The notes beneath the pieces are model-generated. The model ran no database searches. It had not been told where the DNA came from and saw only the letters and a program-made list of their open reading frames with translations. A DNA stretch of 64,000 bases from contig NC_081407.1 in assembly GCF_030272615.1 (NCBI RefSeq), positions 102,841,897 to 102,905,896 on the forward strand, read 5' to 3'. Both the position numbers and the translations under genes were made by a program. Each line of letters begins with the position of its first letter. Within the stretch, counting starts at the first letter, position 1. Shown here piece after piece: positions 52,508 to 64,000 of the stretch. The stretch is from Cryptomeria japonica. Its lineage: Eukaryota; Streptophyta; Pinopsida; Cupressales; Cupressaceae.

Positions 52508-53505
52508 TGTAGACACCTAAAATTTTCCTTTAATTAAATAATATTTATTTATATAATTATTTTATCCCAATGTCTTCTATTAATTAAGTAATTTTTTTAT
52601 TAATTAATTCATTAGCCTTTGAACTACTATTAATTAAATAAATATTGTAATTTTAATTAATTTATTATCCTCTTCTTTATAATTTAAATAAATATTTATT
52701 AATTATTTAATCCACCCCTTTTCCTTAAATTAAATAAATATTTTATTTATTTAATTATCTAGCCTTTCCTCTATTAAGTAACTAAATACTTTTGTTAATT
52801 TAATTAATTAATTTATCTTTTTCCTCTTATCCACATGACAAGACATCTCCCTAAAATACCTACTCCTTAATCTTAACCCTCCACTTTCGTTTAACCTCTT
52901 AATCTTATTCATTATTATCCTACACGCTTCCACCTCTCAATCTCCTCCCTTCATCTCTACCTAACCTGGGTGATCCTACAATAGTAGGTAAAACTTTCAC
53001 TAGTGAAGGAAAAATGTGGGTGGGGGGGAAAATTGGTTAAGCGTTTTCGATCAAACTATCCTTGTTTGTTCGATCGAACACCCCTATTCGATCATATGGT
53101 TGACACCATAGAGGTTCAATTGAAGGGATTTTTTAAATAAAATTTTAAGGGGTTCAATTGAACCACCTTTAAACTAATTTTTTTAACAAATAGTATGCAA
53201 ACCCAAGGTGAAGGTTATTTTGTCATTTTCAATTGTCTCTCTAGGATCCATAGGGCATTAGATCAAACCCCCTCTCTAGTTTTCAGCCAACAAAGCTCCT
53301 CAGCACCCAACACCACCCACTATTCCAACTTTATTATACCAAGTGCACCAAATTAATTATTTTCTTGTTTAAAATTGCTTAAAAGTATGTTGTTATTTTT
53401 GTAATTTTTAAGTTTATAGTTAAATTTATTAGAAAAATTAGCAAGTACAAATGTTTATTTTTTTATTCTTGTATTTTTAGATAACTAATCACATATTTAA
53501 ATTCC
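52508..53505 (+). repeat. Solo or truncated Gypsy 3' LTR
   Basis: Starts TGTAGACACC after a polypurine tract, a common start for Tat-type LTRs. The first 300 bases are rich in TTAATTAAATAAATA-like motifs. Two perfect 14-base palindromes follow (53067-53080 and 53151-53164). The right end is not defined, because the sequence passes into an antisense gag fragment near 53510. Confidence 0.5.
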
Positions 53506-53509
53506 TTGT

Positions 53510-54750
53510 AGAGTAGCAGGAATTGCCTTCAACCAATAATCCTGGTCATCATGACCATTCACCTCCCATATTGTTATAAAGATCTTGCAATGGTGTATTG
53601 GATCCTCTGATCCATCCCTTGTGAATTTTGGGAGTTTTTGCCTCTCTTGGGTGTTCAATATTGCCTTCACTTGGAAGGTATTGTGTGTATTCGACCAAAT
53701 GTGACCTTCTTGCTCTCATCCATGTTCCTAGTACCTCTCTTTCACTATCAACCACATGTGAGATCTCTACACATCCTCCTTCTACATCTTCTACACCTTG
53801 GTCAACTTCTTTGCTTCTATATTCTCTCCTCCTCAAAGTCTTTAGCTCATACCACCTATTTTGGGTTGCTCCGTGATAAATAGATTCTTGATATGGTATA
53901 AGTTTGTTTCAAAAAAATTGACAACTTTTGTCTGTAGGTTCCTTTATTCTTCATCATGTAACAACTATATAGACGAGTTGTGAGTACTACTACTAGATTC
54001 AGAGTCTTCACTTGAAATAGATTGTATGGTTTGGCTACTAGCCTAGTTAGAAAAATCTTTTCTTACTTCATCATTTGAGAGTGGTAGGCTTATGACAACC
54101 TCCTCCAACTCACTCCACATATGCATTCTTTCACTCTCCTAACTATGACTTCAGCTGGCACTCTGACTCCTACTTTTCATTGGACTCATCAAACCCTCAA
54201 CAATTCCTCGTAACTATCATCTCCTCTCAGTTTTCTCTCTGAGGTGGAGAGATCTTCTTACTAATCCCTCCTCTTTCTCTCAGGTGTTTCTAGTAGATTA
54301 GTCTTTATTGGGACATAAGAGCATTAATTGTGGAGGGTACGACCTCTTCTAGTATCTCACTCTTCTTCCTCCATGTGGGTCCTCTCTTCGTATCATTGTA
54401 GAATCTATTGTTGACATTGATCTTAGTTAGTTTCCTCTTGTTGGTCTTGCAATTCAATGAAGTTTCATGCCAACACCCTTGGTAATATTTTGAGAAGACT
54501 AAAGACCACAGGGTTCTTTGTGAGTTTGTTGTGTACTATGCCTTTAGGGACTGCTCACTCCCAAGCTTCCCTTTGCACATACTGAGTGACTAAAACTTCC
54601 CATAGATCTACCAAGTCTTCCATCAAGCGATCTTCATGTGCTTCTTCTTGTGTTACCACTTCTTCATTGTCACTTTTGGTTACACATACTTGTTGTTCAA
54701 AGGGTCAGCCCATTACACATGCATACTAGCTACCATCATACTAATCCTTG
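53510..54750 (-). pseudogene. Gypsy gag fragment, antisense to its neighbours
   Basis: On the minus strand, 53615-53510 reads GSEDPIHHCKIFITIWEVNG then HDDQDYWLKAIPATLQG, a typical plant Gypsy gag N-terminal core. Upstream on the same strand (to about 54750) are frame-shifted, charged, Ser/Arg-rich pieces consistent with the gag leader. The frame is broken at the 53510 end, and no pol follows. Confidence 0.65.
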
Positions 54751-54773
54751 AGTTCCTATTGGCAATAACACCA
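54751..54773 (-). other. Decayed primer-binding site of the antisense Gypsy
   Basis: On the minus strand the sequence is TGGTGTTATTGCCAATAGGAA. It resembles the TGGCGCCGTTGCCGGGGAA-type site (tRNA-Asp) of Athila-related elements, with several C/G-to-T/A changes. Confidence 0.5.
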
Positions 54774-54777
54774 AAAT

Positions 54778-55085
54778 GTTTACTTCTAAATGAAATAGTT
54801 TTCACTTACAAAAAATAAACAAAACACGACAAGGTAATAGAATAATTGTAAATGAATATTTAACACAACATATGGCATAATAATGGTCTTTATTACCATA
54901 TGTAATTATTTATATCATGAACATGAACCGGTCCCAATACAACAACAATATAAATAGTACCAGATAGTTGGCTGAGATTGCAAACCGTTGGCAACTAACC
55001 CAACTATTAGGAGCTAATTACACTACTTGTATTAACAAAACATAACAAGTCGCATTTATTTATGAGCAACATATTTTCCATTTTT
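54778..55085 (-). repeat. Short 5' LTR or LTR piece of the antisense Gypsy
   Basis: Follows the decayed primer-binding site on the right. In element sense it would end AAGTAAACA. It is AT-rich with a CTATTTATATTG TATA-like motif near 54950. The distal end is not certain because no partner LTR is seen. Confidence 0.35.
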
Positions 55086-55765
55086 TACCATCGATTTAAA
55101 TGGGAGTATTTCCTTTGGTGGAATTTGCTTACAACAATTCATATCAATTTGTCATAAAGATGGCGCCTTTCAAAATATTGTACAAAAGGAGGTGTAAAAC
55201 TCCTATCAGTTGGGACAAGCTAGAAGATAAGACAACCCTTAGACCCGAGGTGCTCCTTGAAATGAAAGAACAAGTAAATTTGATCAGATAAAGGTTAGCA
55301 AAAGCCAATGATTGGCAAAAAAGCTATGTAGATGCAAAGCATATTACTAGGCAATTTGTGGTAGGAGAGAAAGTTCTCTTAAAAGTTAAACGACAAAAGA
55401 GTTCAATTAAATTTGGAAAAGCTTCCAAGCTAGCCCCTAGATAAGTAGGACCCTTTGAAGTCCTAGAGGTTATCAACTTGGTAGCCTATAGGATTGTTCT
55501 ACCTCTAGCTCTTTCCTAATTGCACAATGTTTTTCATGTTTCTTATCTTGAAAAGTATGTTGTAGATTTTGATCATGTGATTGTCTAGAATTCCTTATAG
55601 GTGTAGGATCTCAAGGTATGTAAACTACACTTATGTAACTGCGAGGCTACATAAAGAAAGGTCCAATGGAACCGATATGTAGAAGATAGTGCCACTTGGG
55701 AGGATTATGAAGAAATCCTTCAAAAATTTCCTTATCTTTTCAAAAACAATTGAGCTATTTGAGAA
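55086..55765 (+). pseudogene. Chromovirus integrase C-terminus with chromodomain remnant
   Basis: Plus strand. LVEFAYNNSYQFVIKMAPFK and LYKRRCKTPISWDK are the integrase C-terminal part of Ty3/Gypsy chromoviruses (Tekay/Del style). They are followed by RLAKANDWQKSYVDAKH, FVVGEKVLLKVKRQKSSIKF (GPY/F region, with VGPFEVLEVI), HNVFHVSYLEKYV and a degraded chromodomain (VQWNRYVEDSATWEDYEEIL). Stops at 55289, 55441, 55517, 55588 and 55597 are mostly at Gln positions. The 5' end is cut off near 55086. Confidence 0.88.
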
Positions 55766-55846
55766 TTTGGAATAAACAATTATCATTTTCTTTGGATAAT
55801 AAGAATTATCAATCATCAAGGATGATGATTCACAAGGAGAATGATA

Positions 55847-56700
<854 letters not shown>

Positions 56701-59069
56701 ATCTTTTGGTTAGACTTATTATCTTATGTTATTTATATGCATACATAAATGTATATCCAAATATAAGAGTGTACATAACATGCATGCATACTTATATGTA
56801 CATGTGTATACGTACATTCAATCATTATTGAATAATGTACATATAAATATGGATGTATGTATGCATATGACTTATACACATGAATATATATTTATATACA
56901 TTTTTTATTGTGATTTCTTAAGTATTATTTGAATAATGATATCGACTTAATGACTGAAGATTGCTTATTGTTTGGAGAGGTGGGGTGGAGATGTCACACT
57001 GCTCTCCCTACCACCTCTCTAGACTTTGAAGTAAACCACCATCAATCAAGATGGGGAGGCATTATTATTCTCGCATGAGTGGTATTTGGTGGATGGAGGC
57101 ATTCTTATTTGTAAAGCTTTCTTTTGAGTGAAAGCTTCTTCGTAATCATCATTTCTTTTTTGAGCAATGCTTGCAAAGGAAATGATGTGACTTTCTCTTG
57201 TGGTAAGACATCAGTTTTCTTCTACTTTTCTATTTTTCTAGTATTGAGATTCTTTTGAAAGTTCAGCACATTACTTCCTTAGCTCATTTGGAGGAGGTTT
57301 GTTGGAGCTTGTGGAAATTTTACTAGAGTGGCGAACATTTCTTAACAAAGGAACCAATCTTGTCATAACTCACGCATGTAATGTTCTTTAGTTTGATTTG
57401 AAAAGGACTCTTGTAAATTGCTAAAATATATAAAGTTTGAATGTATTTATTTGTCGATTGGCACATTGTTGAGAATTATATTTTTACTGTTAAATAAGAA
57501 TGATTTTCTAAATAGAAATTTGTCTACTTGCCCTTTTAATGGCACGATAGAGTAGTGATAATGAAATCCAATTTGGATCTCTTTTCATTATGTTTTCTTT
57601 GTACTGCCTTGTGGATGATGCATGTATCTAGTTCATAACCGATTGAAATGCAAAGATTAATCATGTATTACTATTTCATAGAGAAAATAATACTCATTAA
57701 AAGGAAAGGAGAAAATAACTAAAAGAAGCTTTCTCTATTTAGCTAAGTACTTTCTATCTTGAGTAGTCGAAGTACAGTTGATGCATAATGCCTAAGAATA
57801 AAGGTTGCTCATGTACCTATGTCATGGTATGTTGAGCAACATTATGTGAATCTCACCATTAGATTAAGTTAATGTGATCTATTAAATATAACAAACTGAT
57901 ACTCATGCAATAAGAAACCAATATTCAGTTCAGCTGAATCAGTTCCGATCTTTTAATGCAGCAAATTATGTAAAACAGAATTCAATGAAACCCATGTATG
58001 ATTATTTGAATATTTAAGGCTATTACATTAAGTCTTGTGTTAATTGATCAGTTGATCTTGAGGTCAATGAATGAATTGTTAGGATCTATCTCAAGTTAGT
58101 TTTTGTGGGTTACAATTAATAAGTGGTCGCTTAATGTCATATTATCATGAAGGTCATTATGGTTGTTAATGTCAGTAGACATAAGAATATTGGATAAGAG
58201 TCTAGTGGGTTAGTTGAACCTATATGATTTGTGAGTCAGTTGTATTCTAGTATAGACAAGTCGAGTAAGGGTGGTGAAGTTTGACAGAACATGTGTGCAG
58301 TTTTAATAAAACCTTGGACAAGGTGGCGCTACATTTAGCATGTGACCATCAATTCACATGAACCAAATACACCTTCTAGTCAGATGGTTAACTTAGAAAG
58401 GAGGTACCTATAGTGTGTGATCGACTAGTTATGCATAGGTTATAAATGCTAGACTTATATTGTAAAGTGGCATTTAGGTCTAATCCTTAGTTTGCTACCC
58501 TCATGAAGGATCAGGCCCTTCCAAATGGAAGAGGTACATGAGACTATTAGGTCTATGTTTAGGTGGAAAATCTTTTGATGATGCTCCCCCTCTCCTAGAC
58601 AATGCCAAAGCTTGTACAAATTACTAGATTGAAGCTTAATGAGTTGTATTCTCTAAACTCTTACCTATTTCTTTGATAGAATAAAATTATTTATTGAATC
58701 TTTTTGTGTTCAAGCATATGAAGATTATTTCTTAACTACTCTTGTAGTTAAACTACTTTTAGTTCTATTAGTTAATTTTTCATTTCTCATGAAAGACAAT
58801 TAGTTATTATTGTTTCATTTTTAGCTGAAATTGAAATTAGTCGGTAATTCATTTATGTAATGATAAATTTGTTCTCTATTTTCTTTATTTTAGTTTAATG
58901 ATTGTTACATAAAAGTACTAGCTACATTTATGATCTCTAAAATTCACAACAATACTTTTCAAAGTAAAAAATCAATTATTCCTATTGATCACAAATTTTG
59001 ACAATCTCCTTTCAAAATTGTCCTAAATATACTTTCCCTTTCTCTTTTTATTACGTAGGGGAAGAGCAT
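56701..59069. other. Non-coding, probably LTR-derived sequence
   Basis: No ORF of merit and no RNA gene seen. The early part is again TATG/CATA-rich. A short hairpin, AAAGCTTTC...GAAAGCTT, is at 57114-57142. The stretch lies between a chromovirus 3' LTR start and the 5' LTR of the next chromovirus, so it may be the remainder of a long Tekay-type LTR. Confidence 0.35.
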
Positions 59070-62000
59070 TGTAGTACCCCTCCTCATTTGAACTTATTAG
59101 ACTCATATTTTATTATTGTTTACTTTCAGTGGATACATTACCATGATGTGTTATTCAAACTTATATGACATTATTTCATACTTTATCTAGATATGAGATG
59201 CATAATTTTTTTGCAGTATTTCAGTACTTGTGATTTATGGCATTTTATGGATTATTGCTATGTACTGACACTTTATTTTTATCTATGCAATGTGATATTA
59301 TATGTTGCGTGTCTACGAGTGTATTGGATGCAAGGGGACGATTTTCCTTCACTTACTCTGGTGAGACAAGGAACGTCGCGATTCTTCTTCATCAGTGTGT
59401 ATGCCATATTTTTTATATTGTATATATGCATGTGTGGTTCAGTGTTGCAAGATATTGCAAGTACAAGTACCAGGTAGGTACGGGATATCATCTCCACTCG
59501 GCTTCATAGATCTGAGCGTGCCTTATATTTTTCCGATGGAAGTGGAGGAGGTAGTAGTTGACCCTATTGTACCCAGTTACACTCTTGTGAGTGTCATCAA
59601 TTGGTCGTCCTATCAGTTTGTTCGACCTTCATATTTTATCATTTGACTTTTTATGAGTCTTTCTTTGGGTTTGCTCAGTTTGTGTGTTTAGTGGTTTTAA
59701 TTAATTAATTAAATTTATGGAGTTATCTCATAATTGGTATTTTTGGGAATTATGTATTTTATGCATTGAGATTATAAATTTAATTAATTAAAAGAAATTA
59801 TTAAATTAAGTTGCAAGCTGCATGATATTGGAAATATATTTTATTTAAATTTTAGTGAAAAATAAATTGGATTAATTTCATTTATTGTTTCCTAGAATTT
59901 TAAATAAATAAAAGAATAAAAGAATAAATAAATAAATAAATAAATAAATGAATAAAAGAATTAATTAGAATTAAAGTATTGCTTTAATTTCTTTATTTAG
60001 AAAATTAATTAATTTGCATGAGAAAAGAAAAGAAAAGAAAGAAAAATGATTTTTAATTATTGCATGTTAACTTATTCCTTTGTGAGGTTATCAGAAAAGA
60101 AAATAAAATTGCTTTTATTACTAAAATTAAATATTAGGGTTTTTTTGGGGAAAAATATATGCAACCTAGAATTTTAGTTTAAAAGGGGGAATATGTCTTT
60201 TATTTTGTGGGTTATGGGAAAGAGTCAGGGATTTTGGTGAAGAGAAATTTATTTGGAATCTTGTTGAAGGATTGGTGCTCTTCTACAATTTTCTTCCAGG
60301 AAAGCTATACCAGGTTGGGTGGCTTCTTTTGATTGAAATATTTTTATTTCTTCTATCTTTCTGAATGATGTGTGTGTTAAGATGCCTGTCAAATCTAAAA
60401 TTTTGTCTGATTATTTCTTGTTCTTGGCTAAAGTCCATTCCTGAAGTTAATTTCTAGTTTATGGAAAGAAGTTATTTCCTGGGTGTTTGTAGAATGAAAT
60501 TTGAGAAAATTGGGAAAAGTTATTATGGCAAATTTTGCCAAGATTTTTATTGTGCATGAAAATTGCAAGATTTGGGAGGAATGGTATTTACCAGAGAAAT
60601 CATTCCCTCTTGTTTGATTTTTATTTTGATTTTTGGCTATGGCAGTCCTTTTTAATATTTGTGTATCTCTATGATATTATTAGTTATTATAGAAATAAAT
60701 TTAATCATTAAATTCATTGTGTTATTAAAAGTTAAGGGAAATTATTTTATTATATTATTTTAAAGAAATTATGTATTAATTAATTTCCCTAGAAATAAAT
60801 TGGTTTGGAAATAAATTCTAGTTGAAAATTAAATTTACTGGTTTTTAGGTTATTGTGAATTTTTTAAAAAATAATAATAAAAAAAAACCAATCAGTAGCC
60901 ACTACCGACGATAGTACGGCTACCGTACGGTATTAGTAGTACCGACGGTAGTATGCTACCTACGGCAGCACGTGTTACCGTGCAGGGGGCAGGGGTATTA
61001 ATTGTTTTCGCTTTCTTCCTAGAAATATTTCGTGCAAACCGAAATATGGAGTTTTGGATTTCTTTGCAGGTTATTAAATTTGATTTTTAGATTAATTCAT
61101 TAGATATATGATATATATATTCATATATAAGTTTATTTTATCATGGGCATTAAGTTATTTAGTATTATTTTAAAACTGTGAAAATTAATTCATGTGGTTA
61201 TATATATATATATATAAAATTAATTTAGAGTTTGGTTATTTCCAGAAAAGCTTATATTTTAGATTCTATATTTATGCTTGGAAATACATTAGGAGATTAA
61301 TTTTTATGTGATTGATTTAACCTTATTGGACAAATGACAAAATTGATTTCCTTGAATTAATATAGTTGTATTTTCTTACTTTTTGGAAAATCTTTATTTG
61401 CAAGTATTTTATGCTTTTGGCTATTTTAAGAAAAGATTGCCCGTATTAGGTTCTTGTGTAAATGATGTTTGCAGTCAAGCTTAATTTTGTTGCAATTCTG
61501 GTTGAGTTGTCATTATGTCATATGTTATTATATCTCCTTGGATAGGTGTTGTTGTGTAACCTTGTTGATATGATCCATTGTGTGTTTTGTTCCAAATGGT
61601 CAATCCTGGGTTAGTGATTGTGTATCCTTCACCTGTGGTTTGTTAGGATTAGATATGACTGTCTATTTTGCCATAGAGTTCTCATAGAGAGACCTTTCTT
61701 GTTAGTGTCCTATGAGAGAGAGTGGCTTTCGAGTGGGGGTCGTGTCCGAAGTGGATGGTAGGATAACCCATCGAAATTCAGTTAAAAAGTGATAACCTAA
61801 TAATTGATTAGGGGGTGGGTAGTTTATAATATTAATTAAGATAATGTACTTCATGCATAGGTGAGTGCTAGTACAGGGTTCATAATGTTGCGAGAAGGCC
61901 TGGAATGGAAAACTTACCACCTTGTCTTCATGAAAGGATTGGTAGGGTCCGCATGAGACTTAGATGGAGTTGGAGGTTCAGGAGAGGTTACCAGGATAAC

Positions 62001-62803
62001 CCAAGATGGGGGCCGGGACCTATGGAGGCCTACCATGGTAACCAACGTAAACCATGCAATGACACTCTCTCCTTAGAGTCACTAGTGTTTGTGAGTTGAG
62101 TCACATGGATGTTTGCGGAGTCTTGTAGTTCTTTCATACTTGTCTTACTTTGCTTGCTTGAGGGTTTTCTACTATCTCCTAGCATGGTGGGGTGGTTCCA
62201 TTTCGGGATCACATGGTCGGGTGGTAGTGCCACTTCCCATCGAATGTTCTGGATTGTATCTTCAGGCAAGGAAAGGCTTCGCTGGAGTTTCTTGGTTCAT
62301 GGTTCATGTACCATCTCTTGTTCATGATCATTGTTTAGTTGAGACCTTGTGGTCATTGTATCAAACTTTTATGTAACCTTGATATTGTAACTTTTGGTTC
62401 CGTGGTATTTTTGGAAGCCATGTATCTACGGATATTGTAATATTATGTCAGTTGAATGTATGTTAAATTTAGTTGCTTCAAGCTTTTATATATATGATCT
62501 ATGGGAAATAAATGCATTGGAATACTTTGATTCTTTCATTATGGAATTTAGATGTATGTGTAGGTTTTATCTTAAGCATTTAATTTTCCTAATTAGATGG
62601 ACAATTGGATTAACCATGGTGTTAATATAATCTACGAATTAATCTTCATTGGTAACCCTTAGGAAATCACACGTTAGACTTTCATTGTGTTATTAAACAT
62701 GCAATTGTTATAATTAATGCACTTAATCTTTAAAAAAAAATATTTCACCCTTTAGTTGCCTAGTTGTGTTGTTTTCCTTTAGGGTTCCCAGCAGGGCATT
62801 ACA
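59070..62803 (+). repeat. Chromovirus 5' LTR, about 3.7 kb
   Basis: Begins TGTAGTACCCCTCCTC and ends GCAGGGCATTACA, two bases before the primer-binding site. It includes an (AATA)-type microsatellite (59905-59950), an AAAAG run (60022-60041), a CpG-dense palindromic cluster (60901-60984) and a (TA) run (61199-61216). ORFs within it (59193-59646, 62030-62630) have no recognised product. Confidence 0.75.
60901..60984. promoter_or_regulatory. CpG-dense TACCG/CGGTA cluster in the LTR
   Basis: Within AT-rich DNA, about 84 bases hold roughly nine TACCG, CGGTA or TACGG motifs in both orientations, including the perfect palindrome TACCGTACGGTA at 60921-60932 and CACGTG-like GCACGTGTT at 60968. It could be a protein-binding array, a foldable RNA element or a methylation target. 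The role is inference. Confidence 0.4.
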
Positions 62804-62805
62804 TT

Positions 62806-62818
62806 TGGTATCAAAGCC
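62806..62818 (+). other. Chromovirus primer-binding site (initiator tRNA-Met type)
   Basis: TGGTATCAAAGCC, one base off the standard TGGTATCAGAGCC, two bases after the LTR end. Confidence 0.88.
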
Positions 62819-62956
62819 CATGTTTCAACACTGGCTACTCTGGGTTTGTAGTGAGCCTATTCAACTTGACCTTTTTGCTTAGGTCTTAATGTTTGTGTTT
62901 CCCTTGTTTTATCCTTGTCGTAGATCTGAACCGTTTTCTCTATACAATACTAGGTC

Positions 62957-64000
62957 ATGGCTAGGAAAGCTAGGGGAGGTGGTCGCAATAGAGGCAGAGG
63001 TGGAGGATAGGGCCATGGTTCTGACCGTCACAATCCTTCACCACCACCCACTCATGTGAGTGTTAAGCCAGAACAATCTATTCATCAGGATTCACAGCAT
63101 GCAGAAGAGCAGGTTCATGAAAGGTAAGAGCTGAGATAGATGTTTCCAGAGGTTCTTACTAGGTTAGGTCCCAAGCTTGAGGTTGATCAACCTATTCATG
63201 TTCAGGTTCCAGAGGAGAGAGAGAGAGAGAGATCACCCAGGAGGAGGGAGATTCTAGCTAACCGAGATCCAGCTTCTTTGGGTCACATTAAGGACTTGAT
63301 GAGGTCCAACCCTCCCTTCTTTGATGGTATGGGTACCGGTCTCAAGGCAGAGACTTGGCTTAACAGTCTAGATCGGTGTTTCACTATGTTCCCATATAGT
63401 AGCAACACCAAGGTGAGATGTGCTATCATGCTTCTCAATAATTTTGCTTTGATTTGGTGGAGATTAGAGGAAGAGAAGATCGGTGTGTGCATTAACACCG
63501 TGACATGGGAGCTATTTCTAGAGAGATTCAGGGCATGATTTCTCTCACCTTAGTGGAGGCAGACTTGGGAAGATGAGTTCTACGCCTTGTGTTAGTATGG
63601 TATGACAGTAGACCAGTATGAACACAGGTTCTATGAGCTCAAACAGTATGTCAGGATTGGTAATGATGAGGCAATGCTTGTCTAGTACTTCTTGAGGGGT
63701 CTAAATGACCGCATCAGTGGAGGAGTGAGGGTGTTTGAGCCAGCTTCAGTTGAGATAGTCATGGTGAAAGCCAGATTGGTTGAGATGAACCTTAGTCGTG
63801 CACTTGGTGGTCAGTCAGGTGTGTAGATAGGGAGTGCACCTTCTAGTGCGAACAGAGCTCGGGGAAATCAGTCCCAGACAGCTACACTGTTTAGGACTCC
63901 TCAGACACTCGCTAAGGGTGGACAACAACAGCAGCAACAACCATCGAAACCGAATCAATTTCAGGGCCCTTCAGGGCAGTCCTCGCAAAGTGCATCTCAT
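62957..64000 (+). pseudogene. Chromovirus gag (5' part of polyprotein)
   Basis: An ATG at 62957 begins MARKARGGGRNRGRGGG. The same frame continues through the gag core (GHIKDLMRSNPPFFDGMGTG, KAETWLNSLDRCF, KVRCAIMLLNNFALIWWRLE, TWELFLERFRA). It then reads MTVDQYEHRFYELKQYV, YFLRGLNDRISGGVRVFEPA and a Gln/Ser/Pro-rich region, and leaves the window before the zinc knuckle. Stops occur near 63008, 63125, 63134, 63536, 63551, 63593, 63683 and 63824, mostly at positions where Gln or Arg is usual. There is no frameshift in about 1 kb. The GA run at 63215-63231 encodes the RERER stretch. Confidence 0.88.

Larger units (their letters stand above)
59070..64000 (+). mobile_element. 5' portion of a chromovirus (Tekay/Del-like Gypsy), runs off the window
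   Basis: A long LTR (59070-62803), a tRNA-iMet-type primer-binding site and a gag are in order on the plus strand. The LTR length and gag type fit the Tekay/Del lineage. The target duplication cannot be checked because the 3' end lies beyond the window. The five bases before the element are AGCAT. Confidence 0.85.

Overview
This is nuclear DNA of a seed plant. The evidence is a plant extracellular-LRR receptor-like protein, fragments of a PPR gene and a receptor kinase, and long nested plant-type Copia, Tat/Ogre-like Gypsy, chromovirus and LINE elements in an AT-rich background. The very long, diverged and nested LTR elements would suit a large genome such as a conifer's, but no marker in the window fixes the species.

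Layout. About 1-6100 is gene-poor. It holds a transposase-like ORF with one stop (2724-3449), a decayed receptor-kinase scrap, a chimeric receptor-like-protein (RLP) scrap and a decayed PPR scrap. About 6130-13470 is a tandem RLP cluster on the minus strand: a broken copy (6930-9645) and an intact 991-residue gene (10440-13415). They share a duplicated 3' flank, so each flank-plus-gene unit is about 3.5-3.8 kb. About 13540-18010 is a set of diverged direct repeats, the first lying just upstream of the intact gene. A 1.6 kb ORF1-only LINE sits in the last copy, and the matching empty site survives in another copy.

20453-33686 is a full-length Copia element (Copia-1) with a perfect 5-bp target duplication. 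A second, reverse-oriented and internally deleted Copia (Copia-2, 22379-27609) is inserted in its protease codons, and an unassigned 2.1 kb block lies inside its 3' LTR. 35893-51913 is a 16 kb Tat/Ogre-like Gypsy element with a perfect CACAT target duplication and LTRs of about 5.04 kb. Each LTR carries a reading frame of about 1,060 codons that I do not recognise. The internal region has gag-protease, then an archaeal-type RNase H placed before the reverse transcriptase, then RT, a second RNase H that lacks its Asp, and integrase. About 52-56 kb is a patchwork of three broken Gypsy pieces followed by a long TA microsatellite. 59070-64000 is the 5' end of a further chromovirus with an LTR of about 3.7 kb; the element runs off the window.

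How it fits together. The only gene that looks intact is the RLP, a predicted cell-surface recognition protein without a kinase. It sits in a small duplicating and decaying cluster. Nearly all other coding sequence is retroelement. Most in-frame stops there can be explained by single C-to-T changes (CAG, CAA or CGA to TAG, TAA or TGA) with few frameshifts, the mark of methylated, silenced elements. The most unusual item is the Gypsy element with a large ORF inside its LTRs.
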